A DNA stretch of 64,000 bases from Agrilactobacillus composti DSM 18527 = JCM 14202 (GTDB lineage: Bacteria > Bacillota > Bacilli > Lactobacillales > Lactobacillaceae): the NCBI RefSeq assembly GCF_001436375.1, contig NZ_AZGA01000001.1:1-64000 (forward strand), in the 5' to 3' direction. Positions 48,690 through 57,940 of this stretch are shown one piece after another; position 1 is the stretch's first letter; each line of letters opens with the position of its first letter. The notes under the pieces were generated by a model. The model searched no databases and was not told the DNA's origin. It was given only the letters and a program-made list of their open reading frames with translations. The position numbers were made by a program, and so were the translations under genes.

Positions 48690-49967
48690 TTATGAATCAG
48701 GATGAGCAGCATGAGTGGTTTTTTCCCAGTTTGTCAATCTCAAAATTTGCCGCAGGGTTGCTTTATAGGGCACGACAACTAACGGGATTAAATAAAGTTG
48801 AAACAAGATACTCAACCAAAAGGCATGGATAAATTTACGGGGATTTGAAGCCGCTGAATTACGATTGAATTGTAGCGCCATGAATAAGCAAATGATCAAA
48901 TTCAATACCACGATTGTAAACAGCGCCGGACTGATCCAATTTTGCGGGGCGGTGAAAGCAGCAAATAGTTGAACTACCAGGGCGATCAGATTGGTGAGTG
49001 GCAAGAAAGTAGCCACAACTGGTAAAACCAGCCAGGTAGTGGTATCTAATTTTTGAAATAATTTAATTTGCGAGCTTCGCCACAGTTTTGGTAAATAGCG
49101 CCAACATTGTAGACTGCCTTGACACCAGCGCGTCCGTTGTTTGATCAAGGGGGCTAAATGTTCAATGCCACTTTGATGGATAACGACATCGTTATTAAAC
49201 GCCGTGTGAAATCCCTTCAGCCAAGCCCTTAGCGTGAATTCTAAGTCTTCCAACAGACTATGGCCCCAAGGATTAGCTAAAGCTAGGGCTAACGTTACAA
49301 ACTGACCATTTCCCGAGGCAATACCCTGGCTGTAGCGTTCACGGACTTGTTGTTGGGCACTGTTCATGCCTAAAAATTCAAAGTTCTGCATCCTAGTGAG
49401 CCAGTTATCGGTATTATAAATGGCAACGCCACTCTGAAACATGTCAATTTGGGGATGATCCGCAAAAAAATCTACGGCTTTGGTCAAATTGGCTGCATCG
49501 ATCCGGGAATCGGCATCGATGATGGCTAAAATTGTATGACGCGGTGAAGTCGTATGGTTAAAGTTTGAAATTTTTTGGGTTGCAAAGTTTAAAACGGCGC
49601 CTTTGCCTTGATGTGCCTGCTCGCTGGGCCGGTCTAAAACCACAAGCTGATTTAACGATAAGTGGGCCATTAACTCAGAGACCAAAATTAAACTGTTATC
49701 ACTGGAATCATCGTTAACGACTACCACAGTGGCGTCAATTCTGGCTGGCAGTCGCTGGATTTGTGCCAGCAAAGCTTCAATTGTGGAGACAATGACATGT
49801 TCTTCATTAAGCATTGGAATGACCAGATAAAGCTTAAATTGTTGGGGATGTGCTGGTGGCGTTGGGATCGGCGGTAATTTAACACTGGCAGATAGGGTGA
49901 AACTCAATAAATAAACCAGATAAAACAAAAATGAAACCACGAGTGCAACTATGAAAAGAACCGACAA
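48690..49967 (-). CDS. Membrane-bound family 2 glycosyltransferase
   Basis: A 425-residue processive-type GT2 enzyme. One transmembrane helix at 2-24 anchors it, then the cytoplasmic GT2 domain carries NDD (85-87), DAD (151-153), the ED general-base pair (240-241) and QRTRW (277-281). Three further hydrophobic segments lie between about 310 and 410. This D,D,D,QxxRW layout is that of BcsA/IcaA/YdaM-like polymer synthases, so it probably extrudes or extends a surface polysaccharide; the sugar cannot be told. The likely start is TTG 49967, 6 bases after AGGTG; a GTG at 49976 is the alternative. It is a single-gene unit with two terminators. Confidence 0.88.
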   Translation of the reverse strand: MSVLFIVALVVSFLFYLVYLLSFTLSASVKLPPIPTPPAHPQQFKLYLVIPMLNEEHVIVSTIEALLAQIQRLPARIDATVVVVNDDSSDNSLILVSELMAHLSLNQLVVLDRPSEQAHQGKGAVLNFATQKISNFNHTTSPRHTILAIIDADSRIDAANLTKAVDFFADHPQIDMFQSGVAIYNTDNWLTRMQNFEFLGMNSAQQQVRERYSQGIASGNGQFVTLALALANPWGHSLLEDLEFTLRAWLKGFHTAFNNDVVIHQSGIEHLAPLIKQRTRWCQGSLQCWRYLPKLWRSSQIKLFQKLDTTTWLVLPVVATFLPLTNLIALVVQLFAAFTAPQNWISPALFTIVVLNLIICLFMALQFNRNSAASNPRKFIHAFWLSILFQLYLIPLVVVPYKATLRQILRLTNWEKTTHAAHPDS

Positions 49968-49976
49968 TATATTCAC

Positions 49977-50601
49977 CTACTGTTAGAAATCGTTTAATTG
50001 AAAATAAAGTATCTCTAGATTAGTATTTGTTATATAATTATAAGGAAAACTATCACCAAATGAAATGATAACACTATTTTTAAATAAAGGGAATACGCAT
50101 GTGCTAGTTAATTTTAAATCATGTATCCATAAACAAACATTGCAATAGTGTCTAGAAACATACACTTCGTTCATCATGTCAGTTTTTAGTTTCTGGCTTA
50201 AGTAGTCAACGTCTGCCAAACTATGTGAACAGATAAATTGATTGATTAGGGCGGCACTATTTTAATATCATGAATAGCGGCCTTGCTGGGCGTTGAAACC
50301 AAGGTTTTTCAAGAACTTAAACACTTTGGCTTGGCGATTACAGATGTTTTGGCATGGCAGCATTGGGAAGTTGTCTTAGGTTTAGGTTCAAATTCTTGGA
50401 TCAAACGTTGATAATTAGTCGTAAATTAGTGACTAATTGACTTAATGAAAATTGAAAATTTTCTAAATTTTGGTTACATTCAATTTGGTCTGACATCGGT
50501 CTCACTTCTTTGATCAGGAGTAACTAAAGTGTAGCCGATTCAGGTTACTTTTGTGTGATTACTTTTAACTAACACCACGCGTAAGGGGAATATAGGTAAA
50601 G
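49977..50601. other. Gene-poor 625-base interval
   Basis: No intact gene with good support. It holds an AT-rich stretch next to the GT2 start, an unsupported 78-codon frame on the minus strand, the broken minus-strand frame at 50268-50496, and an 8-base inverted repeat AATTAGTC/GACTAATT (50413-50438). Promoters for the two flanking divergent genes are expected here but none is clear. Confidence 0.6.
50268..50496 (-). pseudogene. Possible broken gene remnant
   Basis: On the minus strand an ATG at 50496, preceded by a GAAGTGAG ribosome-like site, opens a frame of 32 codons to a stop at 50401. Plausible protein sequence then continues in another frame (FTTNYQRLIQEFEPKPK) and in a third (NRQAKVFKFLKNLGFNAQQG) ending at 50268. 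This looks like a short gene disrupted by frameshifts, perhaps a transposase or accessory-gene remnant, but I do not recognise the family and chance reading frames cannot be excluded. Confidence 0.3.
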
Positions 50602-52143
50602 ATGACAATTATACAGAATATTAAAAAAGTCGGTCTCAGTATCGCCGGTTTAGTTGCAATGGCCCTGTTAGTTTGGGACTTATTAGCCACTCTCCAGACA
50701 CCCGGGTTTAAAGCCCATATTAGCACGACTCGCCTGTTAGTAGCCGTGATCTTGAGTACTACTATTATATTAGCCAGTTGGTTTTTTGCTAAATTTTTGA
50801 CAAAGAAAAACCGCTTAATTATTTTTATATCAATCTTAGCTTTAGTTCTTTTAAAATTTATTTTTGTGCTACGTTTTCCAATTGCACCCACATCGGATTT
50901 TTGGAATTATCATGTACTAGCGTCTTACAACGTCTTAGGCATGACTTGGTCTAAAATGTGGACTCAGGGCTATTTAAATACAAATATTATTTGGCCTCAT
51001 GTCATCAATATTTCTTGGTTTTATAGTGTATTTTATTCATTTTTTAGGCCGAATTATTTGGTGGCTCAGTGTGCTAGCATTTTATTAAGTGGCGTCAATG
51101 CAATTTTGCTGTTTAGTTTATGTCAACACTTTGTCAGCAAACGCGCGGCAATTTTTGCCGCATTGATTTTCTATGCGATCCCGGCCTACTGGCTTTATAC
51201 GTTGTTAAACGGGGCGGAACCCATATTTTTAACTTTTTTATTAGGTGCGCTAATCTGTTACCACCGCGCCATGTATGCTAAAGGACAGCGGTTAATGATT
51301 GAACACTACTTTTATTTTGGCTTTTCTTTATTGTTGCTGTTTTTAGCCAATATGGTTCGGCCAATTGCCTTAGTCTGGATCGTAGTCATTGTCTTTTTTA
51401 GTATTTTTCGCTTGAAATCACGCCAAAAAGAATTTCCTCGGCGAATCTGGTTCAACCCCTTAGCCTATGCCGTTATTTTTGTGTTGCTTAACTTAGCCAG
51501 CACGCCGATTTACCGAGTCTTATATGGGGTACCTTTTGCCCCAACGACCGTGCTGAATCAATATTCTCTGGCGATTGGGACCAATGTGAAGACTGGGGGC
51601 ATGTATGCTGGTGGGATTCGCCAACAGGTTGATCAAGATTTAAATCAAAAGAGCTTACCCTTGACCAAACGTTTTGACAAAGTAACCACAGACATGCAAA
51701 AAATCTCTAAGCATAATATCCAGACCTTAAATCAAACGCGGGGGTGGGTACCCTTTTTAAGGGTCAAAACTATCAATTTGATGCGAGAGGATTATGGCTC
51801 TAACTGGATTTTATATAATTTAAAGCGCAACAGGGATCGCACAACTTATTACACACGCTTGAGTGCGTTTTTGAGCGTGTATTCGACGATTTTCTTCGTG
51901 ATATTGCTGGTGCTAGCCGGCTTAGTTTTATTGCTGAGCCCATGGCTGATTTATCGCCAGCGTAGTTTCCACATACCAGATTTAAATCGGCTTTTTTATG
52001 GCTTGCTTTTGTGGGATGGCTTTATGCTAAGTAGTCTGATTTTTGAAGTGCAGGGCCGCTACCATATCATCTTATATGTGCCCTTATTACTGATAATCAC
52101 CTGGGGGCATGATAGATTATTTCAACGCAATAAATTGGGTTGA
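50602..52143 (+). CDS. Polytopic membrane protein, GT-C glycosyltransferase-like
   Basis: A 513-residue protein with about eleven or twelve hydrophobic segments and a large extracytoplasmic loop around 300-410. The acidic motif TSDFW with Asp99 in the first outer loop and the general topology resemble lipid-phosphate-sugar-dependent (PMT/ArnT/GT-C) glycosyltransferases of Firmicutes. Substrate and acceptor are unknown; lipoteichoic acid, wall polymer or glycolipid decoration would fit. It may act with the neighbouring GT2 enzyme, but they are divergent and about 630 bases apart. Its 3' end overlaps the convergent menC gene by 22 bases. The start ATG 50602 has only a weak ribosome site (GGTAAAG). 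Confidence 0.75.
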   Translation: MTIIQNIKKVGLSIAGLVAMALLVWDLLATLQTPGFKAHISTTRLLVAVILSTTIILASWFFAKFLTKKNRLIIFISILALVLLKFIFVLRFPIAPTSDFWNYHVLASYNVLGMTWSKMWTQGYLNTNIIWPHVINISWFYSVFYSFFRPNYLVAQCASILLSGVNAILLFSLCQHFVSKRAAIFAALIFYAIPAYWLYTLLNGAEPIFLTFLLGALICYHRAMYAKGQRLMIEHYFYFGFSLLLLFLANMVRPIALVWIVVIVFFSIFRLKSRQKEFPRRIWFNPLAYAVIFVLLNLASTPIYRVLYGVPFAPTTVLNQYSLAIGTNVKTGGMYAGGIRQQVDQDLNQKSLPLTKRFDKVTTDMQKISKHNIQTLNQTRGWVPFLRVKTINLMREDYGSNWILYNLKRNRDRTTYYTRLSAFLSVYSTIFFVILLVLAGLVLLLSPWLIYRQRSFHIPDLNRLFYGLLLWDGFMLSSLIFEVQGRYHIILYVPLLLIITWGHDRLFQRNKLG

Positions 52144-53246
52144 GCGTTTAACTGATCCTGTAAAGCAGGGGCTAAGTGTATCGGTAAACCAGGGGTGTCA
52201 TCGTTGATAAATTGTAAGCGACCAGCTTTTAAAACCGGTGGATTTAAAATTAAAGTCTGTTTGAAAAATTGGGATGCTGGCCCCACGTCACCGGGATAAG
52301 TGCAAAGACTTAAGCGGGCCAACGTCTGGCTATACAGCCGGCCCAAGTCACTTTCGACCATCCCGCCAATCCAGATACCCAGACCATGTTGATGACAGAG
52401 TTTCATGATGTCTAAGGCCACTTGAAAGCCCCCGACCCGAGCTGGTTTCACATTAATAATGTGGGCACTACGGCATTTGATAGCTGTTTGCACATCGTCT
52501 AGGGTATGAATATTTTCATCTAAGCAAAGTGGCGTTTTTAAATTAGCTTGTAATACGCCATGGGCCACAAAATCAGTATTGCTTAAGGGCTGTTCTAACA
52601 TCGTAAGATTTAAGTGATCCAGGCTTTGCAACTTAGACATATCTGCCAACTTAAAGGCCGCATTGCCATCTAACATGAAGGCCATGTTAGGGAAAGCGCC
52701 GCGAAGTTGCTTTATTTTTAAGAGATCAGCCAAACCGGCGACTTTTAATTTGATACGACGATAACCGGCAACCTGGGCCGCCTGAATCTGTTGGGTTAGG
52801 GTATGAACACCGTTTAGTCCTAAGCTAATACCTACGGGGATGTTTAGATGCACCTGACAGCTAGCTGCACGGCTTAAGTAAGTTGCTAAGGGTAATTGGG
52901 CCCCTTGGGCAAATAAGGCCCATAGTGGCATTTCTAAGGCTGCCTTAGCCATTTGGTGGCCAGCAACATCTTGGAATAGGCGGTTGAAATCACCTGGTGT
53001 GGTAAAATTTTGATCTTTCATTTTGGGACCCAAATACGATTGAATAAACGCCCGCGCTTCAAATTGTGTTTCTGGATTATACAATGGGGTGTCTAAAGCC
53101 TCTAGCTCTCCAATGGCCCTGTGGCCTAGCTCGTTGGTTAAAGCGACTAGGGTCAAATGTCGTTTTTGCATGGTGTCATGATTGGTCGTAAAAGGGGCAT
53201 TCAAGGCTAAAGTGACTGGTAATAATTGAATGGCAGTTAAATGCAT
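52122..53246 (-). CDS. menC: o-Succinylbenzoate synthase
   Basis: A 374-residue enolase-superfamily enzyme that dehydrates SHCHC to o-succinylbenzoate in menaquinone synthesis. Catalytic Lys-x-Lys is at 166/168, the metal ligands are Asp193, Glu218 and Asp243, and the second lysine is Lys267 in INVKPARVGG. These fit MenC/OSBS; N-succinylamino acid racemase activity is a known alternative in this family, but the men neighbours favour MenC. It is the last gene of menF-menD-menH-menC, 2 bases after menH, and its 3' end overlaps the membrane protein gene on the other strand. Confidence 0.92.
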   Translation of the reverse strand: MHLTAIQLLPVTLALNAPFTTNHDTMQKRHLTLVALTNELGHRAIGELEALDTPLYNPETQFEARAFIQSYLGPKMKDQNFTTPGDFNRLFQDVAGHQMAKAALEMPLWALFAQGAQLPLATYLSRAASCQVHLNIPVGISLGLNGVHTLTQQIQAAQVAGYRRIKLKVAGLADLLKIKQLRGAFPNMAFMLDGNAAFKLADMSKLQSLDHLNLTMLEQPLSNTDFVAHGVLQANLKTPLCLDENIHTLDDVQTAIKCRSAHIINVKPARVGGFQVALDIMKLCHQHGLGIWIGGMVESDLGRLYSQTLARLSLCTYPGDVGPASQFFKQTLILNPPVLKAGRLQFINDDTPGLPIHLAPALQDQLNAQPNLLR

Positions 53247-53248
53247 AG

Positions 53249-54046
53249 TTATCCCTCAAGTTTTAAAATTTGCTGAACGGTTTCTGGTGCTTCTAAATGA
53301 ACATTATGACCAACATTTGGGACTGTGATGCCTTGGCCTTGTGGCAAGTCATTTAACATGGCTTGGCCAATTTGGGTAAATTTAAGATCTAATTGTCCCG
53401 TGATGACGGTTGTTTGGAAATTAAAGCGCAACAAATTTGGCCAGTAGTTGGGTTGTGAACCAGTGCCCATTTGCGTCAGACTTTTGGCGAGTTGATTTTT
53501 ATCTTGGACTAGACGTTGCTTGCGGACTTGGGTTTTTAAAGCCGAGTTTAAATGGGTTTGACTGGCAAATAAGGGTAAGGCTTCCCAATGGTCGACAAAT
53601 TCAGCCAAAGAACCTGACAATAATTGTGCTGCTAAGTTGGCGTCATGATTTTGCCGCTGGTGACGAGCGTCTTTGGTAAGCATACCCGGCCGCGTACTTT
53701 CCAAGTAAAGGTGGGCAACTTTTTGGGGGTAGGTGGCCGCAAAAGCAATGGCGACCCGACCACCCATTGAATAACCCCAGAGGTTAACGGGGGCTTCACC
53801 GATGATTTGCGTTAAAATGGCGTTTAAGTCTTGAACTTGGTGGGCCATGGTATAGGGGTAATCTTGGTCAGCGTTGGTGGTACCATGACCGAGTAAATCC
53901 GGTAAAATAAAACGACCGGGTAAGTGTTGGACTAAATTAAAAAAATCAAGGCCACTCCCCATAAAACCGTGCAGCAACAGCCAAGTTGGTTCACCAGTGC
54001 CAACAATTGTGAGATGATAGCTACTTTTCGTCAATTGTAGTTGCAT
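53249..54046 (-). CDS. menH: SHCHC synthase MenH (alpha/beta hydrolase)
   Basis: A 265-residue alpha/beta-hydrolase that eliminates pyruvate from SEPHCHC to give SHCHC. The oxyanion segment LLHGFMGSG is near residue 24-32, the nucleophile Ser93 is in GYSMGGR, and the histidine sits in NVGHNVHLE near the C-terminus. Function is assigned from the family plus its place between menD and menC. It overlaps menD by 26 bases, pointing to coupled translation. Confidence 0.92.
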   Translation of the reverse strand: MQLQLTKSSYHLTIVGTGEPTWLLLHGFMGSGLDFFNLVQHLPGRFILPDLLGHGTTNADQDYPYTMAHQVQDLNAILTQIIGEAPVNLWGYSMGGRVAIAFAATYPQKVAHLYLESTRPGMLTKDARHQRQNHDANLAAQLLSGSLAEFVDHWEALPLFASQTHLNSALKTQVRKQRLVQDKNQLAKSLTQMGTGSQPNYWPNLLRFNFQTTVITGQLDLKFTQIGQAMLNDLPQGQGITVPNVGHNVHLEAPETVQQILKLEG

Positions 54047-55754
54047 ATAATCGCTCCATTTCTTGCTGCCAGGACTGGGTCAACTGTTGATGCCGTTTGG
54101 CATTTTGTGGCCGATTTGTTTTTATTTCTAGAATAGTTAAACCTGGTTCGTGGTGAGCTAAAGCGGCTTCAAAGGCCGATTTACTGGTAATGATTTGATA
54201 ATTAGCGTGATAGAGTTGACTGATTGCAGCCACATCTAAATTTTGAGGGGTCCCAAATAATGATTCGAAATATGCGGTGGCTTTGGCCTGGGGCAGGAAT
54301 GAAAAAATACCGCCGCCATTATTATTAATTAAGATGATAGTCAAGTTCAACGGATAACGGGTGGTGAGCATTAAACCATTCATGTCATGGAAAAAGGCTA
54401 AATCACCCGTGACTAAGAAGTTTGGTCGCTGTTCATGTAAACCAGCCCCCAATGCGGTGGAGATGACCCCATCAATACCATTGGCGCCACGGTTACACAG
54501 TAGCGTGAAGTTACCCTGGTGTGGTGCAAAAAAATTATCAAAATCTCGAATAGGCATGGAGTTACTGATGAAAATCTGACTTGCTGTCAACTGCTGACTC
54601 ATTAAATAGGGCACTGCTGCTTCGTCTAAGGTTGTTAAATTCTGGGCTAACCAGCGTTGATAGTGCCGCTGTAATTGCCGCCAGGCTGAGCTGAACGGTT
54701 GTTGAGTTGCTGTTGGTTGCAACTGGCAATTTTCAAAGAACCAATTTTCACTTACCGGTAATTGTGTTGTGGTGGCTTTCGTATAGTCATCCAAGTGATG
54801 ATTGGTATCTAAAAAATAAATAGGACAAGATCTTGTGGCCAACCACTGGCCTAAGGCAGCCGAGACCATGGTTGTCCCAGTCCGTAAAATGAGATCAGGT
54901 TGTAAGCTGGCCGGTAAGGCTTGACAGGTCTTAAGGGTCAAATCACTACTGGTGATAACCAAATCATTGGCATCCTGGCGTAATTGACTCAGGGGATCCG
55001 CTAAGATTGGCACTTGATATTCATTGGCAAAGGCTAATAGGGCTTGTTGTTGCTGCGAATCAGTGCTGGGACCAGCGACAATCAGTAATTTACCCTGGCT
55101 CAGTTTTGCTTGAATCGTGGCCATGGTTGCTGGGGGAAGCTGAGTTTGGGTTTTAGGAAAAGCGATTTTTTGTGGCGTTTGGTTAGATTGACCGGTTAAA
55201 TCAGGCATTAAGGGTTTACGTAGTGGTAGGTTGATATGCACCGGCCCAGCCGGTGCGGCTTGGCTTGAGGCAATAATGCGTTGCACGGCAAAAGCCACAT
55301 AGGCCTGGACATCCGGGCCTTGATCTGGGGTGGGCAATTGTAAGAAATCCTTGACCTGATCGCCGTAAAGCCTATTTTGATCAATGGCCTGGGGTGCGCC
55401 AATATTCGTTAATTCAGGGGGCCGGTCGGTGGTCAATACCACTAGGGGAATATGACTGAGTTTAGCCTCACAAATAGCCGGGAAAAAATTAGCCGCTGCC
55501 GTGCCAGAAGTGCAAAGCAACAAAGTGGGGCGTTGGCTTTTTTTAGCGATACCCAAGGCAAAAAAAGCGGCAGAACGTTCATCAACATCGACATAAAGTT
55601 CAAAATGACCTGCCTGGGCTGCTTGTGCCAATAATAATGCGACGGGTGTTGATCTGGAACCTGGGGCAATGACGACTTGGCGAATATTTTGCTGCTGTAA
55701 ACTGGTAATAATTAAGTTGACGTAGTTCGTCAAAATTTGGGTTGGATTAGACAT
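54021..55754 (-). CDS. menD: SEPHCHC synthase MenD
   Basis: A 577-residue thiamine diphosphate enzyme that joins isochorismate and 2-oxoglutarate. The N-terminal catalytic part shows APGSRSTP and the conserved Glu region DERSAAFFALG; the C-terminal ThDP-binding motif runs from GDLAFFHDMNGL to INNNGGGIFS. The start chosen is ATG 55754 (MSNPTQILTNYV); an upstream ATG at 55775 overlaps the AAAGGA site. It overlaps the end of menF by 8 bases. Length is typical. Confidence 0.95.
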   Translation of the reverse strand: MSNPTQILTNYVNLIITSLQQQNIRQVVIAPGSRSTPVALLLAQAAQAGHFELYVDVDERSAAFFALGIAKKSQRPTLLLCTSGTAAANFFPAICEAKLSHIPLVVLTTDRPPELTNIGAPQAIDQNRLYGDQVKDFLQLPTPDQGPDVQAYVAFAVQRIIASSQAAPAGPVHINLPLRKPLMPDLTGQSNQTPQKIAFPKTQTQLPPATMATIQAKLSQGKLLIVAGPSTDSQQQQALLAFANEYQVPILADPLSQLRQDANDLVITSSDLTLKTCQALPASLQPDLILRTGTTMVSAALGQWLATRSCPIYFLDTNHHLDDYTKATTTQLPVSENWFFENCQLQPTATQQPFSSAWRQLQRHYQRWLAQNLTTLDEAAVPYLMSQQLTASQIFISNSMPIRDFDNFFAPHQGNFTLLCNRGANGIDGVISTALGAGLHEQRPNFLVTGDLAFFHDMNGLMLTTRYPLNLTIILINNNGGGIFSFLPQAKATAYFESLFGTPQNLDVAAISQLYHANYQIITSKSAFEAALAHHEPGLTILEIKTNRPQNAKRHQQLTQSWQQEMERLYATTIDEK

Positions 55755-57054
55755 TGAAGACAGTGGTCCTTTCATAAAGGGTATTTAACATCGGTTGGAA
55801 CTTCAACGCGGTTTCTTTGACTTCCTTTGTTGGCAAAGAGTCGGCTACAATACCGGCCCCTGCAAATAAGGTAGCTTGGTTAGTTTTGAGCAGTGCACTA
55901 CGGATGCCCACGACGAATTCACCCACATGATTAAAGGTCAGATAGCCAATTGGGGCACCAAATAATCCTCGCTTCAAAGGTTCAATATGCCGAATCTGGG
56001 CTAATGCTTCGTTTTTAGGGACGCCCCCTAGCGCTGGCGTGGGGTGGAGCGCCGCAATAAGGTCGAAAATACCAGCTGGCGTTGGTAATTGCCCCATGAT
56101 TGGGGTAAATAGATGTTGGACATTTTTATTTTTTAATAAAATGGGTGTGTTTGCATAGTGCACTTTAGCTTGGTGCTGATGTAAAATAGCTAGAATTGTT
56201 TTAGTAACAAAAGCCTGTTCTTGGCGGTTTTTGGTATCGGCCAGCAATTGGTTGCCAAATTCTAAATCTTCTGTCGGCGTCTTGCCCCGGGCAATGGTAC
56301 CGGCAATGGCTGCAGTTTGAAAGTTAGCCTGATTAAATTGAATCAAACGTTCCGGGGTGGCACTGAGGAAGGCTAGCTTTTGATGCCGTAATAAAACGTG
56401 GTATGTTTCTGGATTCATTAATCTAGCATTCAGCCAGCTTTTCTCTGGGCTAATTGGACTTGAACTGGTTGTCTGTAGGGCTCGAGCCAACACCACTTTT
56501 TTTAATGAACTTTGGTGTTGTAATAGGTTGACGGTGACACCAACCTGTTGTTGCCAGTGATCAAGGGCTAATGGCTGCTTAGTTTCAAGAACAGGGGTAT
56601 CTGGCAGTATTTTGGTAGCTAGTGTTATTAAATTTAAAAAGTCGGCAACGGCTTGGGAAAGCTGCTGGGGTTGTTGGGCCAGCACTAGCAGTTCAAAGTT
56701 AGCCGGAGATTGCTGAATTAGTGTATATTGAGGTAAGAAGAAATAGCCTTGCGCCAAGTTGCCCCAAATATTTTGTTGATCTGAGGGCTGGTTCTCAAAA
56801 GGATAAGCGCCAAATATTTGCGCTTGATTTTGAATAGCTGCCGGAATTTGAGTCTTTTGGGCAATTTGCCACTGTTTAACATCTGTAAAGGCAGTTTGGG
56901 GGCTGTGAGGTGTCAGGCTACTGATTGTTCCTAGGCCAAAGCGAATTTGGTGTTCAGGCGTTTCAAATGCAAAAAAATCAGAGTAGTGCGGGGCTATTTG
57001 TAAAACTTGTTCAAGATTGGTTAGTTTTAAAACTTGCTTATGATAAGCATACAT
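55747..57054 (-). CDS. menF: Isochorismate synthase MenF
   Basis: A 435-residue chorismate-using enzyme that forms isochorismate, the entry step of menaquinone synthesis. The C-terminal chorismate-binding domain contains SATPERLI, AIAGTIARGKTP, HPTPALGGVP and RGLFGAPIGYL, in family order. EntC-type enzymes for siderophores are similar, but menD overlaps its 3' end, so the menaquinone role is favoured. It is the first gene of the men cluster and diverges from the sortase gene. menB, menE and menA are not in this window. Confidence 0.93.
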   Translation of the reverse strand: MYAYHKQVLKLTNLEQVLQIAPHYSDFFAFETPEHQIRFGLGTISSLTPHSPQTAFTDVKQWQIAQKTQIPAAIQNQAQIFGAYPFENQPSDQQNIWGNLAQGYFFLPQYTLIQQSPANFELLVLAQQPQQLSQAVADFLNLITLATKILPDTPVLETKQPLALDHWQQQVGVTVNLLQHQSSLKKVVLARALQTTSSSPISPEKSWLNARLMNPETYHVLLRHQKLAFLSATPERLIQFNQANFQTAAIAGTIARGKTPTEDLEFGNQLLADTKNRQEQAFVTKTILAILHQHQAKVHYANTPILLKNKNVQHLFTPIMGQLPTPAGIFDLIAALHPTPALGGVPKNEALAQIRHIEPLKRGLFGAPIGYLTFNHVGEFVVGIRSALLKTNQATLFAGAGIVADSLPTKEVKETALKFQPMLNTLYERTTVFNV

Positions 57055-57100
57055 TCTTTTTCACGCCTTTAATTTATAATCAAGATTTGCTCTTCTTATT

Positions 57101-57130
57101 TTGACTTAAATTGCAAAAAAAGTCTAATAT
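57101..57130 (+). promoter_or_regulatory. Probable promoter of srtA
   Basis: TTGACT (57101-57106), 18-base spacer, TAATAT (57125-57130), in the menF-srtA divergent region. Confidence 0.6.
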
Positions 57131-57181
57131 CTAAGCTGGCTGTATTTAGAAGCGGCGATAACTAACTTGGAGGGATTTATT

Positions 57182-57850
57182 GTGAAGCGGTTAAGGAAAA
57201 TTCTGGGCTGGTTTAGCTTGGTATTATTAGTATTGGTCGGTCTGGCACTCATCTTTAATGAACCTATTAAGAATTATTTAGTAGCCCATAATGGGCAAAC
57301 TAAAATTGTTCGAATGACTAAAAATCAGATTGCTCAAAGTCACCATCAAAAGGGACAATTTGATTTTTCAAAAGTAGAAAGTATCAGTGCTACTCAAGTG
57401 GTGCAAGCTGCGACCCATAATGATGCTGCGCCCTTAGGAAAATTGGCTATTCCGGCTGTCGGACTTAAATTACCAATTGTCAAAGGCCTCAGTGATGACA
57501 GTTTAAGTACTGGTGGGGGAACGATGAAGCCTGATCAAGCAATGGGACAGGGAAATTATGCCCTGGCTGGTCATTATATGACTGATAAGGGGGCATTATT
57601 TTCACCCTTAGCGCGGACACAGATCGGTCAATTAATGTATATAACTGATCTGACGAAGGTTTATACTTACAAAGTCACCTACAAGCAGATCGTGGACCCG
57701 ACTTCTGTGTGGTTAATAGCTGATAAACCAAATACGCAGTTATTAACATTGATTACTTGTGCAGATGGGGGGACAAATCGCTGGTGTGTCCAAGGTGATT
57801 TAGTCAAAACGCAAGGGGCGACTAAGCGTAATTTAGCCGTTTTTCAATAA
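57182..57850 (+). CDS. srtA: Class A sortase
   Basis: A 222-residue membrane transpeptidase that cuts LPxTG-type sorting signals and links proteins to peptidoglycan. One N-terminal transmembrane helix spans about 7-25. The catalytic residues are His131 (LAGHYM), Cys193 (TLITC) and Arg200 (NRW). The start is GTG 57182 behind GGAGGG; an in-frame TTG at 57167 overlaps that site. No LPxTG substrate gene is adjacent, consistent with a housekeeping sortase. Confidence 0.95.
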   Translation: MKRLRKILGWFSLVLLVLVGLALIFNEPIKNYLVAHNGQTKIVRMTKNQIAQSHHQKGQFDFSKVESISATQVVQAATHNDAAPLGKLAIPAVGLKLPIVKGLSDDSLSTGGGTMKPDQAMGQGNYALAGHYMTDKGALFSPLARTQIGQLMYITDLTKVYTYKVTYKQIVDPTSVWLIADKPNTQLLTLITCADGGTNRWCVQGDLVKTQGATKRNLAVFQ

Positions 57851-57875
57851 CAAAGCCGTTGGGTCAAAATTAAGA

Positions 57876-57906
57876 TAATTAAAGTTAATTAAAGTTAATT
57901 TAAAAG
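57876..57906. repeat. Short tandem repeat, 10-base unit
   Basis: TAATTAAAGT occurs twice in a row (57876-57895) and once more imperfectly (57896-57906), between srtA and its terminator. Confidence 0.75.
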
Positions 57907-57918
57907 ATTGCCCTGGGA

Positions 57919-57940
57919 CCTTGGTTCACCCAAGGCTATT
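57919..57940 (+). terminator. Intrinsic terminator after srtA
   Basis: CCTTGG (57919-57924) and CCAAGG (57930-57935) with TTCAC loop, followed by CTATTTTT. It overlaps the -35 region of the recJ promoter. Confidence 0.65.

Noticed and set aside
49983-50219. 78-codon minus-strand frame just upstream of the GT2 gene
   Set aside because: It starts with TTG and has no ribosome site, an atypical composition rich in Cys, Asn and Tyr, and no recognisable domain. It may be part of the decayed interval.
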